In this document: positions 1 through 4,902 of the stretch, in pieces | Numbering within the stretch: the stretch's first letter is position 1 | How the letters are laid out: every line of letters starts with the position of its first letter | The notes under the pieces: model-generated | Seen by the model: the letters and a program-made list of their open reading frames with translations, nothing else | Database searches by the model: none | What the model was told of the DNA's origin: nothing | Assembly (NCBI GenBank): GCA_900546455.1 | Contig: URCS01000099.1 | Location: 1 to 5,319, forward strand | Reading direction: 5' to 3' | DNA length: 5,319 nt | Source of the DNA: an uncultured Collinsella sp. | GTDB lineage: Bacteria; Actinomycetota; Coriobacteriia; Coriobacteriales; Coriobacteriaceae | Made by a program: the position numbers and the translations under genes

Positions 1-242
1 GCGCTGTGTCGCGCCGTACGACGTACGCGCGGTATCGGCTGGGGCGCGGCGACGCTACCGCGCTGGTCGGGCTCGCGGTGTTTGGTGCTGCCGCGGTGGC
101 GGTGGCATGGACCGCGACAACGCAGTATTCGTTTTACCCGCAGCTTTCGGTGCCCGCACCGTGGCTGGGCTATGTTGTGTACGCTGCCTGGATGGTGCTG
201 CCCTGCGTGTTGCATGCGATCGATGAGAAGAGGTTTGGCTGA
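1..242 (+). CDS. ECF transporter transmembrane component T (EcfT), C-terminal fragment
   Basis: The reading frame is open from the window edge (first full codon at base 3) to TGA at 240-242, so the true start lies upstream and the GTG at 6 is only an internal codon. The visible 79 residues begin with a basic stretch (SRRTTYARYRLGRGD), followed by a hydrophobic helix (ALVGLAVFGAAAVAVAWTAT), an FYPQL-type loop and a second helix (WLGYVVYAAWMVLPCVLHAI), then a short charged tail. A basic R-x-R-Y-R segment before the last membrane helices and an FYP loop fit my memory of actinobacterial CbiQ/EcfT proteins. EcfT is the membrane scaffold that couples ATPase movement to toppling of the S component. 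Its stop overlaps the ATPase start by one base (TGATG), which supports a T-AA-S operon. The family call rests mainly on context, because the diagnostic EcfT coupling helices are outside the window. Confidence 0.7.
   Translation, partial: AVSRRTTYARYRLGRGDATALVGLAVFGAAAVAVAWTATTQYSFYPQLSVPAPWLGYVVYAAWMVLPCVLHAIDEKRFG
226..233 (+). promoter_or_regulatory. Shine-Dalgarno for the double ATPase
   Basis: AGAAGAGG lies inside the last codons of the EcfT gene, 8 bases before ATG 242. It favours the upstream start over ATG 293, which has no purine-rich site in front of it. The 1-base stop/start overlap implies coupled translation. Confidence 0.6.
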
Positions 243-1885
243 TGGCTCGGTTGGATAGGGGCCCGGTGTCGGGCGCGGCGTGCGGCCCGGATATGCCGGC
301 GATTGAGGTGCGGAGCCTGAGCTTTGCCTACCCCGGGGCTGATGCTGCGGTGCTCGAGGGGCTCGACTGGTCTGTTCCCCAAGGTGCATTTGCGCTGCTT
401 GTTGGCGGTACCGGATCGGGTAAGTCGACGCTGCTGTCGCTGCTCAAGCCCGAGATTGCTCCGGCGGGCGAGCGCGCTGGCGAACTGCTCGTGCTGGGCG
501 AGAACGTTGCCGACATGGACGTGCGCGCGTCTGCGGAGCGCGTGGGCTACGTGTTCCAGGATCCCGAGAACCAGATTGTGTGCGAGACCGTGTGGCACGA
601 GATGGCGTTTGGCCTAGAGAATCTGGGCGTGTCGCGCGACGAGATGCGCCGCCGTGTTGCCGAGACCAGCTATTTCTTTGGTCTGGAGGACTGGCTTCAT
701 TGCGATACCGATACGCTTTCGGGTGGCCGCAAGCAGCTGCTGTCGCTTGCCGCCGTCCTGGCGCTGCGCCCGCGTGTGCTGCTACTCGACGAGCCCACGT
801 CTCAGCTCGATCCCGTTGCCGAGAAGAATTTTCTGCACGCGCTGTTTCGCGTGAACCGTGAGCTGGGCTGCACGGTTGTTGTGGCTACGCATCAACCGCG
901 GCCGATGCTCGAGTATGCGACGTGTGCGTACCGGATTGAGGGCGGTCGCGTGCACGAGGTGGCGGATATGGCTTCTTTGGGACGCCGCGAATCGCTGTTT
1001 TCCGATGACATGTTGGGGTGGGGTGCCATCCGATGTGCAAAAAACGGAGTATTCAGCAGGCGTGAGGACAATTTGGGCTCTCTGGAGCCGCCCCGGGACG
1101 TATCGAGCGCGAAAAAAAGTTCGGAATTGGACAAATCGTCCGAATTTGTGGCGCAAACGTCGCTCGAAAACGGTTCGGAAGCCTTCCCGCGCACGGATGG
1201 AAGCAGAATACTCCAAAAAATGCACGGTGGGTCGGCTACCACCCTGTCGGAAGGCTGGTTTCGCTACGATCGCGCGGGCGGTTGGGTGCTGCGTGGACTC
1301 GATGTGACGTTTTCAGCTGGCGCGGTGCATGCGGTCGTGGGCGGAAACGGCTGCGGCAAGTCGACGATGCTCTCGGTGTTGGCCAAGACGGCTAAGCTGC
1401 AGCGTGGCCGCATGGTGCGTGGGGCGGCTTCGGCGGCGCTGCTGCCACAGAATCCCAAGGCATTGCTGGTCGCCGAAACGGTGAGCGACGAGCTGATGGA
1501 ATGGGCTTCGACCTGCGGATACGACGAGGCCGCAGCACAGGAGCAGACAGCGCGCCTGGGCCTGGCGGGCTTGGAGACGCGTCACCCGTACGATCTTTCG
1601 GGCGGTCAGCGCCAGCTGCTTGCGTTGGCAAAGCTGCTGCTGATTGGTCCGGAGCTGCTGCTGCTTGATGAGCCCACCAAGGGCCTTGACCTGGCAAGTC
1701 GCTGCATTATCGCCCGAGCCCTGCGCGAGCATGCGCAGGCTGGCGGTACCGTCGTCATGGCCACGCACGACTTAGACTTTGCCGAGCAGGTGTCCGACGA
1801 CGTCGCCATGATGTTCGACGGCGAGATCGCCTGCATGGAGCCTCCTGCAGATTTCTTTGCCGACAACGTGTTCTACAGGGCGTGA
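242..1885 (+). CDS. Fused double ATP-binding protein of an ECF transporter (EcfA1-EcfA2 type)
   Basis: This 547-residue protein contains two complete ABC ATPase cassettes and would energise the ECF importer at the inner membrane face. Half 1 (about residues 20-260) has Walker A GGTGSGKS (55-62), Q-loop Q106 in VFQDPENQ, signature LSGGRKQ (159-165), Walker B VLLLDEP (179-185), D-loop SQLD and H-loop H217. Half 2 (about 334-547) has Walker A GGNGCGKST (367-375), Q-loop Q403, signature LSGGQRQ (452-458), Walker B LLLLDEP (472-478), D-loop KGLD and H-loop H509. Both nucleotide sites therefore look competent. I chose ATG 242 because GAGAAGAGG (225-233) sits 8 bases upstream; ATG 293 (residue 18, just before the domain starts) is the alternative. 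Residues about 265-328 form a polar linker with unusual codons (AGA, ATA, AAA, AGT, GGA) and inverted repeats, unlike the surrounding gene. It overlaps the EcfT stop and ends 4 bases before the S component. Confidence 0.93.
   Translation: MARLDRGPVSGAACGPDMPAIEVRSLSFAYPGADAAVLEGLDWSVPQGAFALLVGGTGSGKSTLLSLLKPEIAPAGERAGELLVLGENVADMDVRASAERVGYVFQDPENQIVCETVWHEMAFGLENLGVSRDEMRRRVAETSYFFGLEDWLHCDTDTLSGGRKQLLSLAAVLALRPRVLLLDEPTSQLDPVAEKNFLHALFRVNRELGCTVVVATHQPRPMLEYATCAYRIEGGRVHEVADMASLGRRESLFSDDMLGWGAIRCAKNGVFSRREDNLGSLEPPRDVSSAKKSSELDKSSEFVAQTSLENGSEAFPRTDGSRILQKMHGGSATTLSEGWFRYDRAGGWVLRGLDVTFSAGAVHAVVGGNGCGKSTMLSVLAKTAKLQRGRMVRGAASAALLPQNPKALLVAETVSDELMEWASTCGYDEAAAQEQTARLGLAGLETRHPYDLSGGQRQLLALAKLLLIGPELLLLDEPTKGLDLASRCIIARALREHAQAGGTVVMATHDLDFAEQVSDDVAMMFDGEIACMEPPADFFADNVFYRA
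1034..1226. repeat. Repeat-rich insert-like segment in the ATPase linker, bounded by inverted GGAGTATTC motifs
   Basis: GGAGTATTC (1046-1054) recurs inverted as GAATACTCC (1206-1214). Both copies have GTGCA six bases further out (1035-1039 and, on the other strand, 1221-1225), separated by an A/T-rich spacer. Inside are GGAC-aaatc-GTCC (1129-1141), overlapping ACAAAT/ATTTGT (1131-1136, 1144-1149), TTCGGA/TCCGAA (1120-1125, 1139-1144), and an imperfect direct repeat (1107-1126 and 1161-1180, both ending TTCGGAA). The segment is translated in frame as ATPase residues about 265-328, including the tandem peptide KSSELD-KSSEF (292-302). That it is a mobile or dispersed element is an inference; the inverted motifs are directly visible. 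Confidence 0.5.
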
Positions 1886-1889
1886 TGAG

Positions 1890-2603
1890 ATGACGGATTA
1901 TCGCGCCTCGCGCCTACTCACAAAAATGGAGATTCCGCTGCTCCTGGCGGTGCCGGCAGTGATGACTGCGGCGTTGCTGGCAGGCATTGAGCAGGCGGCG
2001 CTTGCCATGCTGGTTGTAGTTGCGCTCGTGCTCGCACTGTTCTTTGCGGGCTATGAGACATCGCGTCCAGGCCTGCGCCAGATCATGCCCACGCTGGTGC
2101 TGGCGGCGCTGGCCGCGGCGGGGCGCATCCTGTTTGGGCCTATTCCCGACTTTAAACCCGTGAGCGCCATCGCTATTATCGCGGGGGCGACGTTGGGCCG
2201 ACGCAACGGCTTCATGGTCGGCGCGTTGGCAGCGCTGACCAGTAATTTCTTTTTTGGACAGGGCATGTGGACGCCGTGGCAGATGTATGCCTGGGGTCTG
2301 GTGGGCTATATCGGTGGCGCACTGGCGCATGCGGGCGCTTTTGATCGCGCCGATGGCACCGTGCGCATGCCGGCGCTGATGGCGTACGGCTTTGCGTCGG
2401 GCCTGCTGTATGGCGTCGTGATCAACGCGTATGACATCATCGGTTTTGTGCAGCCGCTCACGTGGGCGGGCGTCGTGGCGCGTCTTGCTACCGCCGTACC
2501 GTTCGATATCACGCATGGCCTCGCGACCTGCGTGTTTTTGGCCGCTCTGTACAAGCCCTGGTGTCGCCGCATCAACCGCGTCGTCGTGAAGTACGGGCTG
2601 TAG
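1890..2603 (+). CDS. ECF transporter substrate-binding S component
   Basis: This 237-residue, strongly hydrophobic protein should be the substrate-capturing membrane subunit of the importer encoded by this operon. Hydrophobic segments lie at about residues 15-53 (probably two helices), 66-83, 91-115, 130-148, 160-185 and 195-220. Recognisable patches are AAAGRILFGPIPDFKPV (about 75-91), SNFFFGQGMWTPWQM (118-132) and an interior polar site around INAYD (178-182). The alanine-rich LAALAAAGR helix resembles the small-residue helix by which S components dock on EcfT. I chose ATG 1890 because it lies 4 bases after the ATPase stop with AGGG (1877-1880) nearby; an in-frame ATG at 1857 would overlap the ATPase by 29 bases. 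The extra N-terminal hydrophobic hairpin makes it longer than a minimal S component of about 180-200 residues. The substrate is unknown. A cobalamin-related (CbrT-like) role is possible given the T-AA-S dedicated operon, but I hold this weakly. Confidence 0.82.
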   Translation: MTDYRASRLLTKMEIPLLLAVPAVMTAALLAGIEQAALAMLVVVALVLALFFAGYETSRPGLRQIMPTLVLAALAAAGRILFGPIPDFKPVSAIAIIAGATLGRRNGFMVGALAALTSNFFFGQGMWTPWQMYAWGLVGYIGGALAHAGAFDRADGTVRMPALMAYGFASGLLYGVVINAYDIIGFVQPLTWAGVVARLATAVPFDITHGLATCVFLAALYKPWCRRINRVVVKYGL

Positions 2604-2648
2604 TGGCGGTTGCGCCGGGGCGAGAATCAATACTGACTTGGTGTCATA

Positions 2649-2803
2649 TCAAAACTATGCCGGTTTACGGGCTGGATTGACGCAGGCCGACCATACCGGC
2701 ATTTTTCGAAAATAGACGAGCCGTCTACCTGCGGTTTTATTTTGCTCGAATTGCGTGTGGTTGGAGATCTGCGATTCAGCCCCGTAAACCGGCATAGTTT
2801 TGA
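2649..2803. repeat. Palindromic unit 1 (long imperfect inverted repeat) downstream of the ECF operon
   Basis: Arms at 2649-2674 and 2777-2803 are reverse complements over 26 of 27 positions (one extra G on the right) and carry TATGCCGGTTTACGG. Moving inward, further pairs are CGCAG/CTGCG (2681-2685, 2769-2773), ACCA/TGGT (2690-2693, 2758-2761) and TAGACG-agc-CGTCTA (2713-2727), so nearly the whole 155 bases could fold as one hairpin. On the minus strand the inner stem is followed by TTTTCG and could terminate transcription. On the plus strand CCTGCGG runs into TTTTATTTT (2728-2742). It lies 45 bases after the S-component stop, between convergent genes. There is no coding potential. It shares its core with unit 2. 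Confidence 0.8.
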
Positions 2804-2835
2804 AATGGCCGGCATATATTGCTGTCGTCACTGAT

Positions 2836-2886
2836 CTCAGAGGGCCGAAAGGATCCGTTTCCCCGTCCCTAAGCGGTCGCTGGGGA
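2836..2886. repeat. Tail repeat, copy 1
   Basis: Bases 2836-2860 match 3072-3096 at 21 of 25 positions without a gap, including GATCCGTTT. The similarity continues through CCCCGTCCC and a terminal TGGGGAT. Each copy begins about 32 (copy 1) or 20 (copy 2) bases beyond the outer arm of its palindromic unit, so unit plus tail looks like a repeated composite. In this copy the hairpin seen in copy 2 is degraded to a few base pairs. Confidence 0.6.
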
Positions 2887-2891
2887 TGCCC

Positions 2892-3051
2892 GCCACGAAA
2901 CCAGCCCATCTACTACGTTTAACCCGATACCTCCAACCATACCCGCGTTTTATGAAAAACCGCAGGCTCTCTACCTGCGGTTTTCTTTTTGCGTTGTTCG
3001 CTGTGGTTGGGGGTAGTGGCTTAAACGTAGTAGATGGGCGCTTTTCGTGGC
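2892..3051. repeat. Palindromic unit 2 with perfect 19-bp inner arms
   Basis: GCCCATCTACTACGTTTAA (2904-2922) is perfectly inverted at 3021-3039. Outside it GCCACGAAA (2892-2900) pairs with TTTCGTGGC (3043-3051), giving 28 of 31 matched positions. Inward, CCTCCAACCA (2930-2939) pairs with TGGTTGGGGG (3004-3013, one mismatch), and the centre is the terminator stem at 2956-2984. Bases 2936-3010 align without gaps to 2690-2764 of unit 1 at 52 of 75 positions, while the outer arms of the two units are unrelated. GATGC occurs just outside both ends (2885-2889, 3053-3057), possibly by chance. No protein is credible across it. Confidence 0.8.
2955..2990. terminator. Bidirectional intrinsic terminator between the ECF operon and exonuclease III gene
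   Basis: AAAACCGCAGG (2956-2966), loop ctctcta, CCTGCGGTTTT (2974-2984) gives an 11-bp stem followed on the + strand by TTTTCTTTTT. Read on the minus strand the same stem ends in a run of five T (complement of 2955-2959). Its position between two convergent genes fits a shared terminator for the + strand ECF operon and the - strand exonuclease III gene. Confidence 0.85.
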
Positions 3052-3071
3052 AGATGCATTACGCAGGTATC

Positions 3072-3121
3072 CTCGGAGAGCCAAAATGATCCGTTTTCCT
3101 CCGTCCCCGGGGGATCATTGG
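3072..3121. repeat. Tail repeat, copy 2, with an AATGATCC hairpin next to the exonuclease III stop
   Basis: AATGATCC (3085-3092) is inverted at GGATCATT (3112-3119), and the loop contains the palindrome CCCCGGGG (3105-3112). With flanking CC/GG the stem reaches about 10 of 12 positions. It begins 5 bases past the exonuclease III stop codon. On the minus strand the stem ends CATTTTGG, so it could be a weak terminator or an RNA 3'-end protector for that gene. The left half (3072-3096) is shared with the tail copy at 2836-2860. Confidence 0.55.
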
Positions 3122-3125
3122 GGGG

Positions 3126-3944
3126 TTAGAGCTCCAGGGCTAGGGTGACGGGGCAGTGGTCGCTGCCGAAGATGTCGCCGCGGATGCCGGTGTCGCGTAC
3201 GTTGCCGGCGATTGCGTCGCTTACCAGGAAGTAGTCGATGCGCCAGCCTGCGTTGTTCTTACGGGCATTAAAGCGGTAGCTCCACCAGCTGTAGACGCCC
3301 TCGACGTCCGGATTGGCCGCGCGCCAGGTGTCGGTAAAACCGGCGTCGAGCAGCTCGGTAAACTTGCCGCGCTCCTCGTCCGAAAAGCCGGCGTTGCCGC
3401 GGTTGGACTTGGGGTTCTTAAGGTCGATCTCCTCGTGTGCCACGTTAAAGTCGCCGCAGGTCACCACGGGCTTTCCGGTCTCGCGCTCAAGCGCGCTCAA
3501 AAAGCCGCGGTAGGCATCGTCCCAGGCCATGCGCACATCGATGCGGGCAAGCTCGTTTTGGGCATTGGGCGTATAGACGTCCACGAACCAAAACTTGTCG
3601 AATTCGAGCGCGCAGACGCGGCCCTCGGTTGCGGCTTGGGCGACGAGCTCGGCAGCCTCACCCTCGCCGGCGTAGGGCAGCAGTGCATCGGCGCGCAGTA
3701 CGCGCAGCGGTTCCTGGCGGCTAAAGACCGCGGTGCCCGAGTAGCCCTTGCGCTCGGCGTAGCTCCAGGTTTGGTGATAACCGGGCAGGTCGATATCGAC
3801 CTGGCCCTCCTGCAGCTTGGTCTCTTGCAGCGCCAAGATATCGACATTGAGCTCCTGCGCGATCTGAATAAAGCTCGGGTCCTTTTTGAGCACGGCGCGC
3901 AGGCCGTTGACGTTCCACGAGGCGAAAGTGTAAGTCTGAGGCAT
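3126..3944 (-). CDS. xth: Exonuclease III / AP endonuclease (ExoA-Xth family)
   Basis: This 272-residue protein is a full-length member of the Mg-dependent exonuclease III family, which incises DNA at abasic sites and trims 3' ends during base excision repair. Landmarks in order are WNVNGLR (10-16, N11), LQETK (39-43, metal-binding E41), GYSGTAVFSR (67-76), VYTPNAQ (123-129, Y124 equivalent to E. coli Y109), GDFNVAH (164-170, catalytic D165 and N167), NRGNAGFSDEER (181-192), YSWWSYRFNARKNNAGWRIDYF (about 218-239) and GSDHCP (260-265, D261 and H262). All catalytic positions I can name are present, so it should be active. ATG at 3944 has AAAGGA four bases upstream on the minus strand. It converges on the ECF operon and diverges from the Sir2 gene with a 111-base gap. 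Confidence 0.96.
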   Translation of the reverse strand: MPQTYTFASWNVNGLRAVLKKDPSFIQIAQELNVDILALQETKLQEGQVDIDLPGYHQTWSYAERKGYSGTAVFSRQEPLRVLRADALLPYAGEGEAAELVAQAATEGRVCALEFDKFWFVDVYTPNAQNELARIDVRMAWDDAYRGFLSALERETGKPVVTCGDFNVAHEEIDLKNPKSNRGNAGFSDEERGKFTELLDAGFTDTWRAANPDVEGVYSWWSYRFNARKNNAGWRIDYFLVSDAIAGNVRDTGIRGDIFGSDHCPVTLALEL

Positions 3945-4025
3945 GGTGTCCTTTCGACGGGGTTGGCAGGCTTAAGATTAGCGCAACAGGGGCGGGGCGG
4001 AGTCCGCGAGTGATGGCGAACGCCG

Positions 4026-4050
4026 CCGTCCCGGAGACACGGACGGAGGA
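4026..4050 (+). promoter_or_regulatory. Shine-Dalgarno of the Sir2 gene overlapped by a small hairpin
   Basis: GGAGGA (4045-4050) lies 5 bases before ATG 4056 and fixes that start. CCGTCC (4026-4031) can pair with GGACGG (4041-4046) across a 9-base loop, so the stem takes the first two G residues of the Shine-Dalgarno. Whether this limits translation is an inference. I found no convincing -35/-10 pair for either gene in the 3945-4055 divergent gap. Confidence 0.45.
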
Positions 4051-4055
4051 CTTAC

Positions 4056-4808
4056 ATGACGCAGGCAATATCGGACCCCAAACAGGCCTCCGCCGCGCTG
4101 GCGGAGCTGTTCGACACCCATAACCACGTGGTCTTCTTTGGCGGCGCGGGCGTTTCCACGGCAAGCGGCATTCCCGATTTCCGCAGCGTGGACGGTCTGT
4201 ATCACCAGCGGTTTTCCTATCCGCCCGAGACTATGCTCTCGCACAGCTTCTGCGAGGCGCATCCGGCGGAGTTTTTCGACTTCTACCGGACCAAGATGAT
4301 CGCCCTTAACGCCAAGCCCAACCACTGCCATGCCAAGCTGGCGGAGCTGGAGCGCGCCGGCAAGCTCGACGCCGTGGTGACGCAAAATATCGACGGCCTG
4401 CACCAGATGGCCGGCTCGCAGCGCGTGTTCGAGCTGCATGGCTCGGTCCACCGCAATATCTGCCAGACGTGCGGCGCGGTCTACAGCGCCGAATGGATTT
4501 GCTCGCGCGAGCACGAGGATGCCGCGGGCGTGCCCGTGTGTCCTGCGTGCGGCGGTCGCATCAAGCCCGATGTGGTCCTCTACGAAGAACCGCTCGATGA
4601 GCGTGTGCTTACCGGCGCCATTGCTGCCATCGCTGCAGCCGACGCCCTCGTCGTGGGCGGAACCTCGCTCGTAGTGTATCCGGCGGCGGGCCTCACGCGT
4701 TACTTTACTGGCGATACGCTGGCCATTTGCAATTTGGCGCCCACCGATCAGGATGCAAATGCCGACCTGCTGATTTCTTGCGACATCGCGGCCGCGTTTG
4801 CGTTCTAG
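4056..4808 (+). CDS. cobB: NAD-dependent protein deacylase, Sir2 (sirtuin) family
   Basis: This 250-residue single-domain sirtuin removes acyl groups from lysines, using NAD and releasing nicotinamide and O-acyl-ADP-ribose. Visible are the NAD-binding GAGVSTASGIPDFRS (30-44), TQNIDGLH (109-116), the catalytic histidine H128 in ELHGS, four zinc-ligand cysteines (C136, C139, C162, C165) with a short insert between the pairs, PDVVLYEEP (171-179) and GGTSLVVYP (201-209). Length and motif order are standard for bacterial Sir2 proteins. VVLYEE replaces the VV-FGE seen in several characterised homologues, which I believe is a common variant in Gram-positive anaerobes. Deacetylation versus other deacylation cannot be decided from this sequence. 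It is divergent from exonuclease III and precedes folP by 94 bases; a promoter-like site in that gap suggests the two need not be one operon. Confidence 0.95.
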   Translation: MTQAISDPKQASAALAELFDTHNHVVFFGGAGVSTASGIPDFRSVDGLYHQRFSYPPETMLSHSFCEAHPAEFFDFYRTKMIALNAKPNHCHAKLAELERAGKLDAVVTQNIDGLHQMAGSQRVFELHGSVHRNICQTCGAVYSAEWICSREHEDAAGVPVCPACGGRIKPDVVLYEEPLDERVLTGAIAAIAAADALVVGGTSLVVYPAAGLTRYFTGDTLAICNLAPTDQDANADLLISCDIAAAFAF

Positions 4809-4822
4809 CCCGCGCGCGCGGA

Positions 4823-4828
4823 TACAAT
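4823..4828 (+). promoter_or_regulatory. Possible -10 box for folP
   Basis: TACAAT matches the consensus TATAAT at 5 of 6 positions and lies 15 bases after the Sir2 stop. A -35 is poor: TTGCGT at 4798-4803 with 19-base spacing is the best I see. If used, transcription would start near 4835 and place the GC hairpin at 4851-4884 in the folP leader. Confidence 0.35.
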
Positions 4829-4850
4829 AGAAAGACTGATTGCAAAGCGA

Positions 4851-4884
4851 CCCCGCCGCCAGCGCCCGAGCGCGGCGGCGTGGG
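4851..4884 (+). terminator. Strong GC hairpin before folP: weak terminator or leader attenuator
   Basis: CGCCGCC (4854-4860) pairs with GGCGGCG (4874-4880). Inside, GCGC (4862-4865) pairs with GCGC (4870-4873) around a CCGA tetraloop, and outside CCC (4851-4853) pairs with GGG (4882-4884). The total is 14 pairs with two single-base bulges. Only CATTTTA follows, so the T-run is short for an intrinsic terminator. It ends 6 bases before the folP Shine-Dalgarno. It may end Sir2 transcripts, or modulate folP if the upstream -10 is used. Confidence 0.5.
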
Positions 4885-4890
4885 CATTTT

Positions 4891-4896
4891 AGGAGG
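4891..4896 (+). promoter_or_regulatory. Shine-Dalgarno of folP
   Basis: A perfect AGGAGG lies 6 bases before ATG 4903 and fixes the start of the gene that runs off the window. Confidence 0.85.
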
Positions 4897-4902
4897 ATGT
4901 TC

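Noticed and set aside
1914..2630. 238-codon minus-strand frame opposite the S component
   Set aside because: It is rich in Arg, His and Gln, as expected for the complement of a membrane-protein gene. It has no motif or ribosome-binding site.
2655..2909. Minus-strand frames of 62 and 84 codons across palindromic unit 1
   Set aside because: They are encoded by the repeat arms (both contain the KLCRF/KTMPVYG arm translations), with no independent coding signal.
2649..3051. CRISPR array
   Set aside because: The repeats are inverted arms rather than regularly spaced direct repeats, and there are no spacers or cas genes.
2649..3051. Insertion sequence with transposase
   Set aside because: No transposase or long open frame lies between the arms and no convincing target-site duplication was found. 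Only a MITE-like interpretation remains possible.
2886..3089. 67-codon frame through palindromic unit 2
   Set aside because: Its sequence is entirely the inverted repeat and terminator stem. The apparent hydrophobic stretch comes from the CCTGCGGTTTT terminator region, and there is no Shine-Dalgarno.
3156..4013. 285-codon open frame antisense to exonuclease III
   Set aside because: It is the complement-strand shadow of a well-conserved gene in GC-rich DNA. The translation is valine/alanine/glycine-rich with no recognisable motif, and no ribosome-binding site is evident.
3945..4055. Divergent promoters between exonuclease III and Sir2 (TTGGCA at 3963, TAATCT on the minus strand near 3974-3980)
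   Set aside because: No -35/-10 pair with acceptable spacing could be assembled on either strand.
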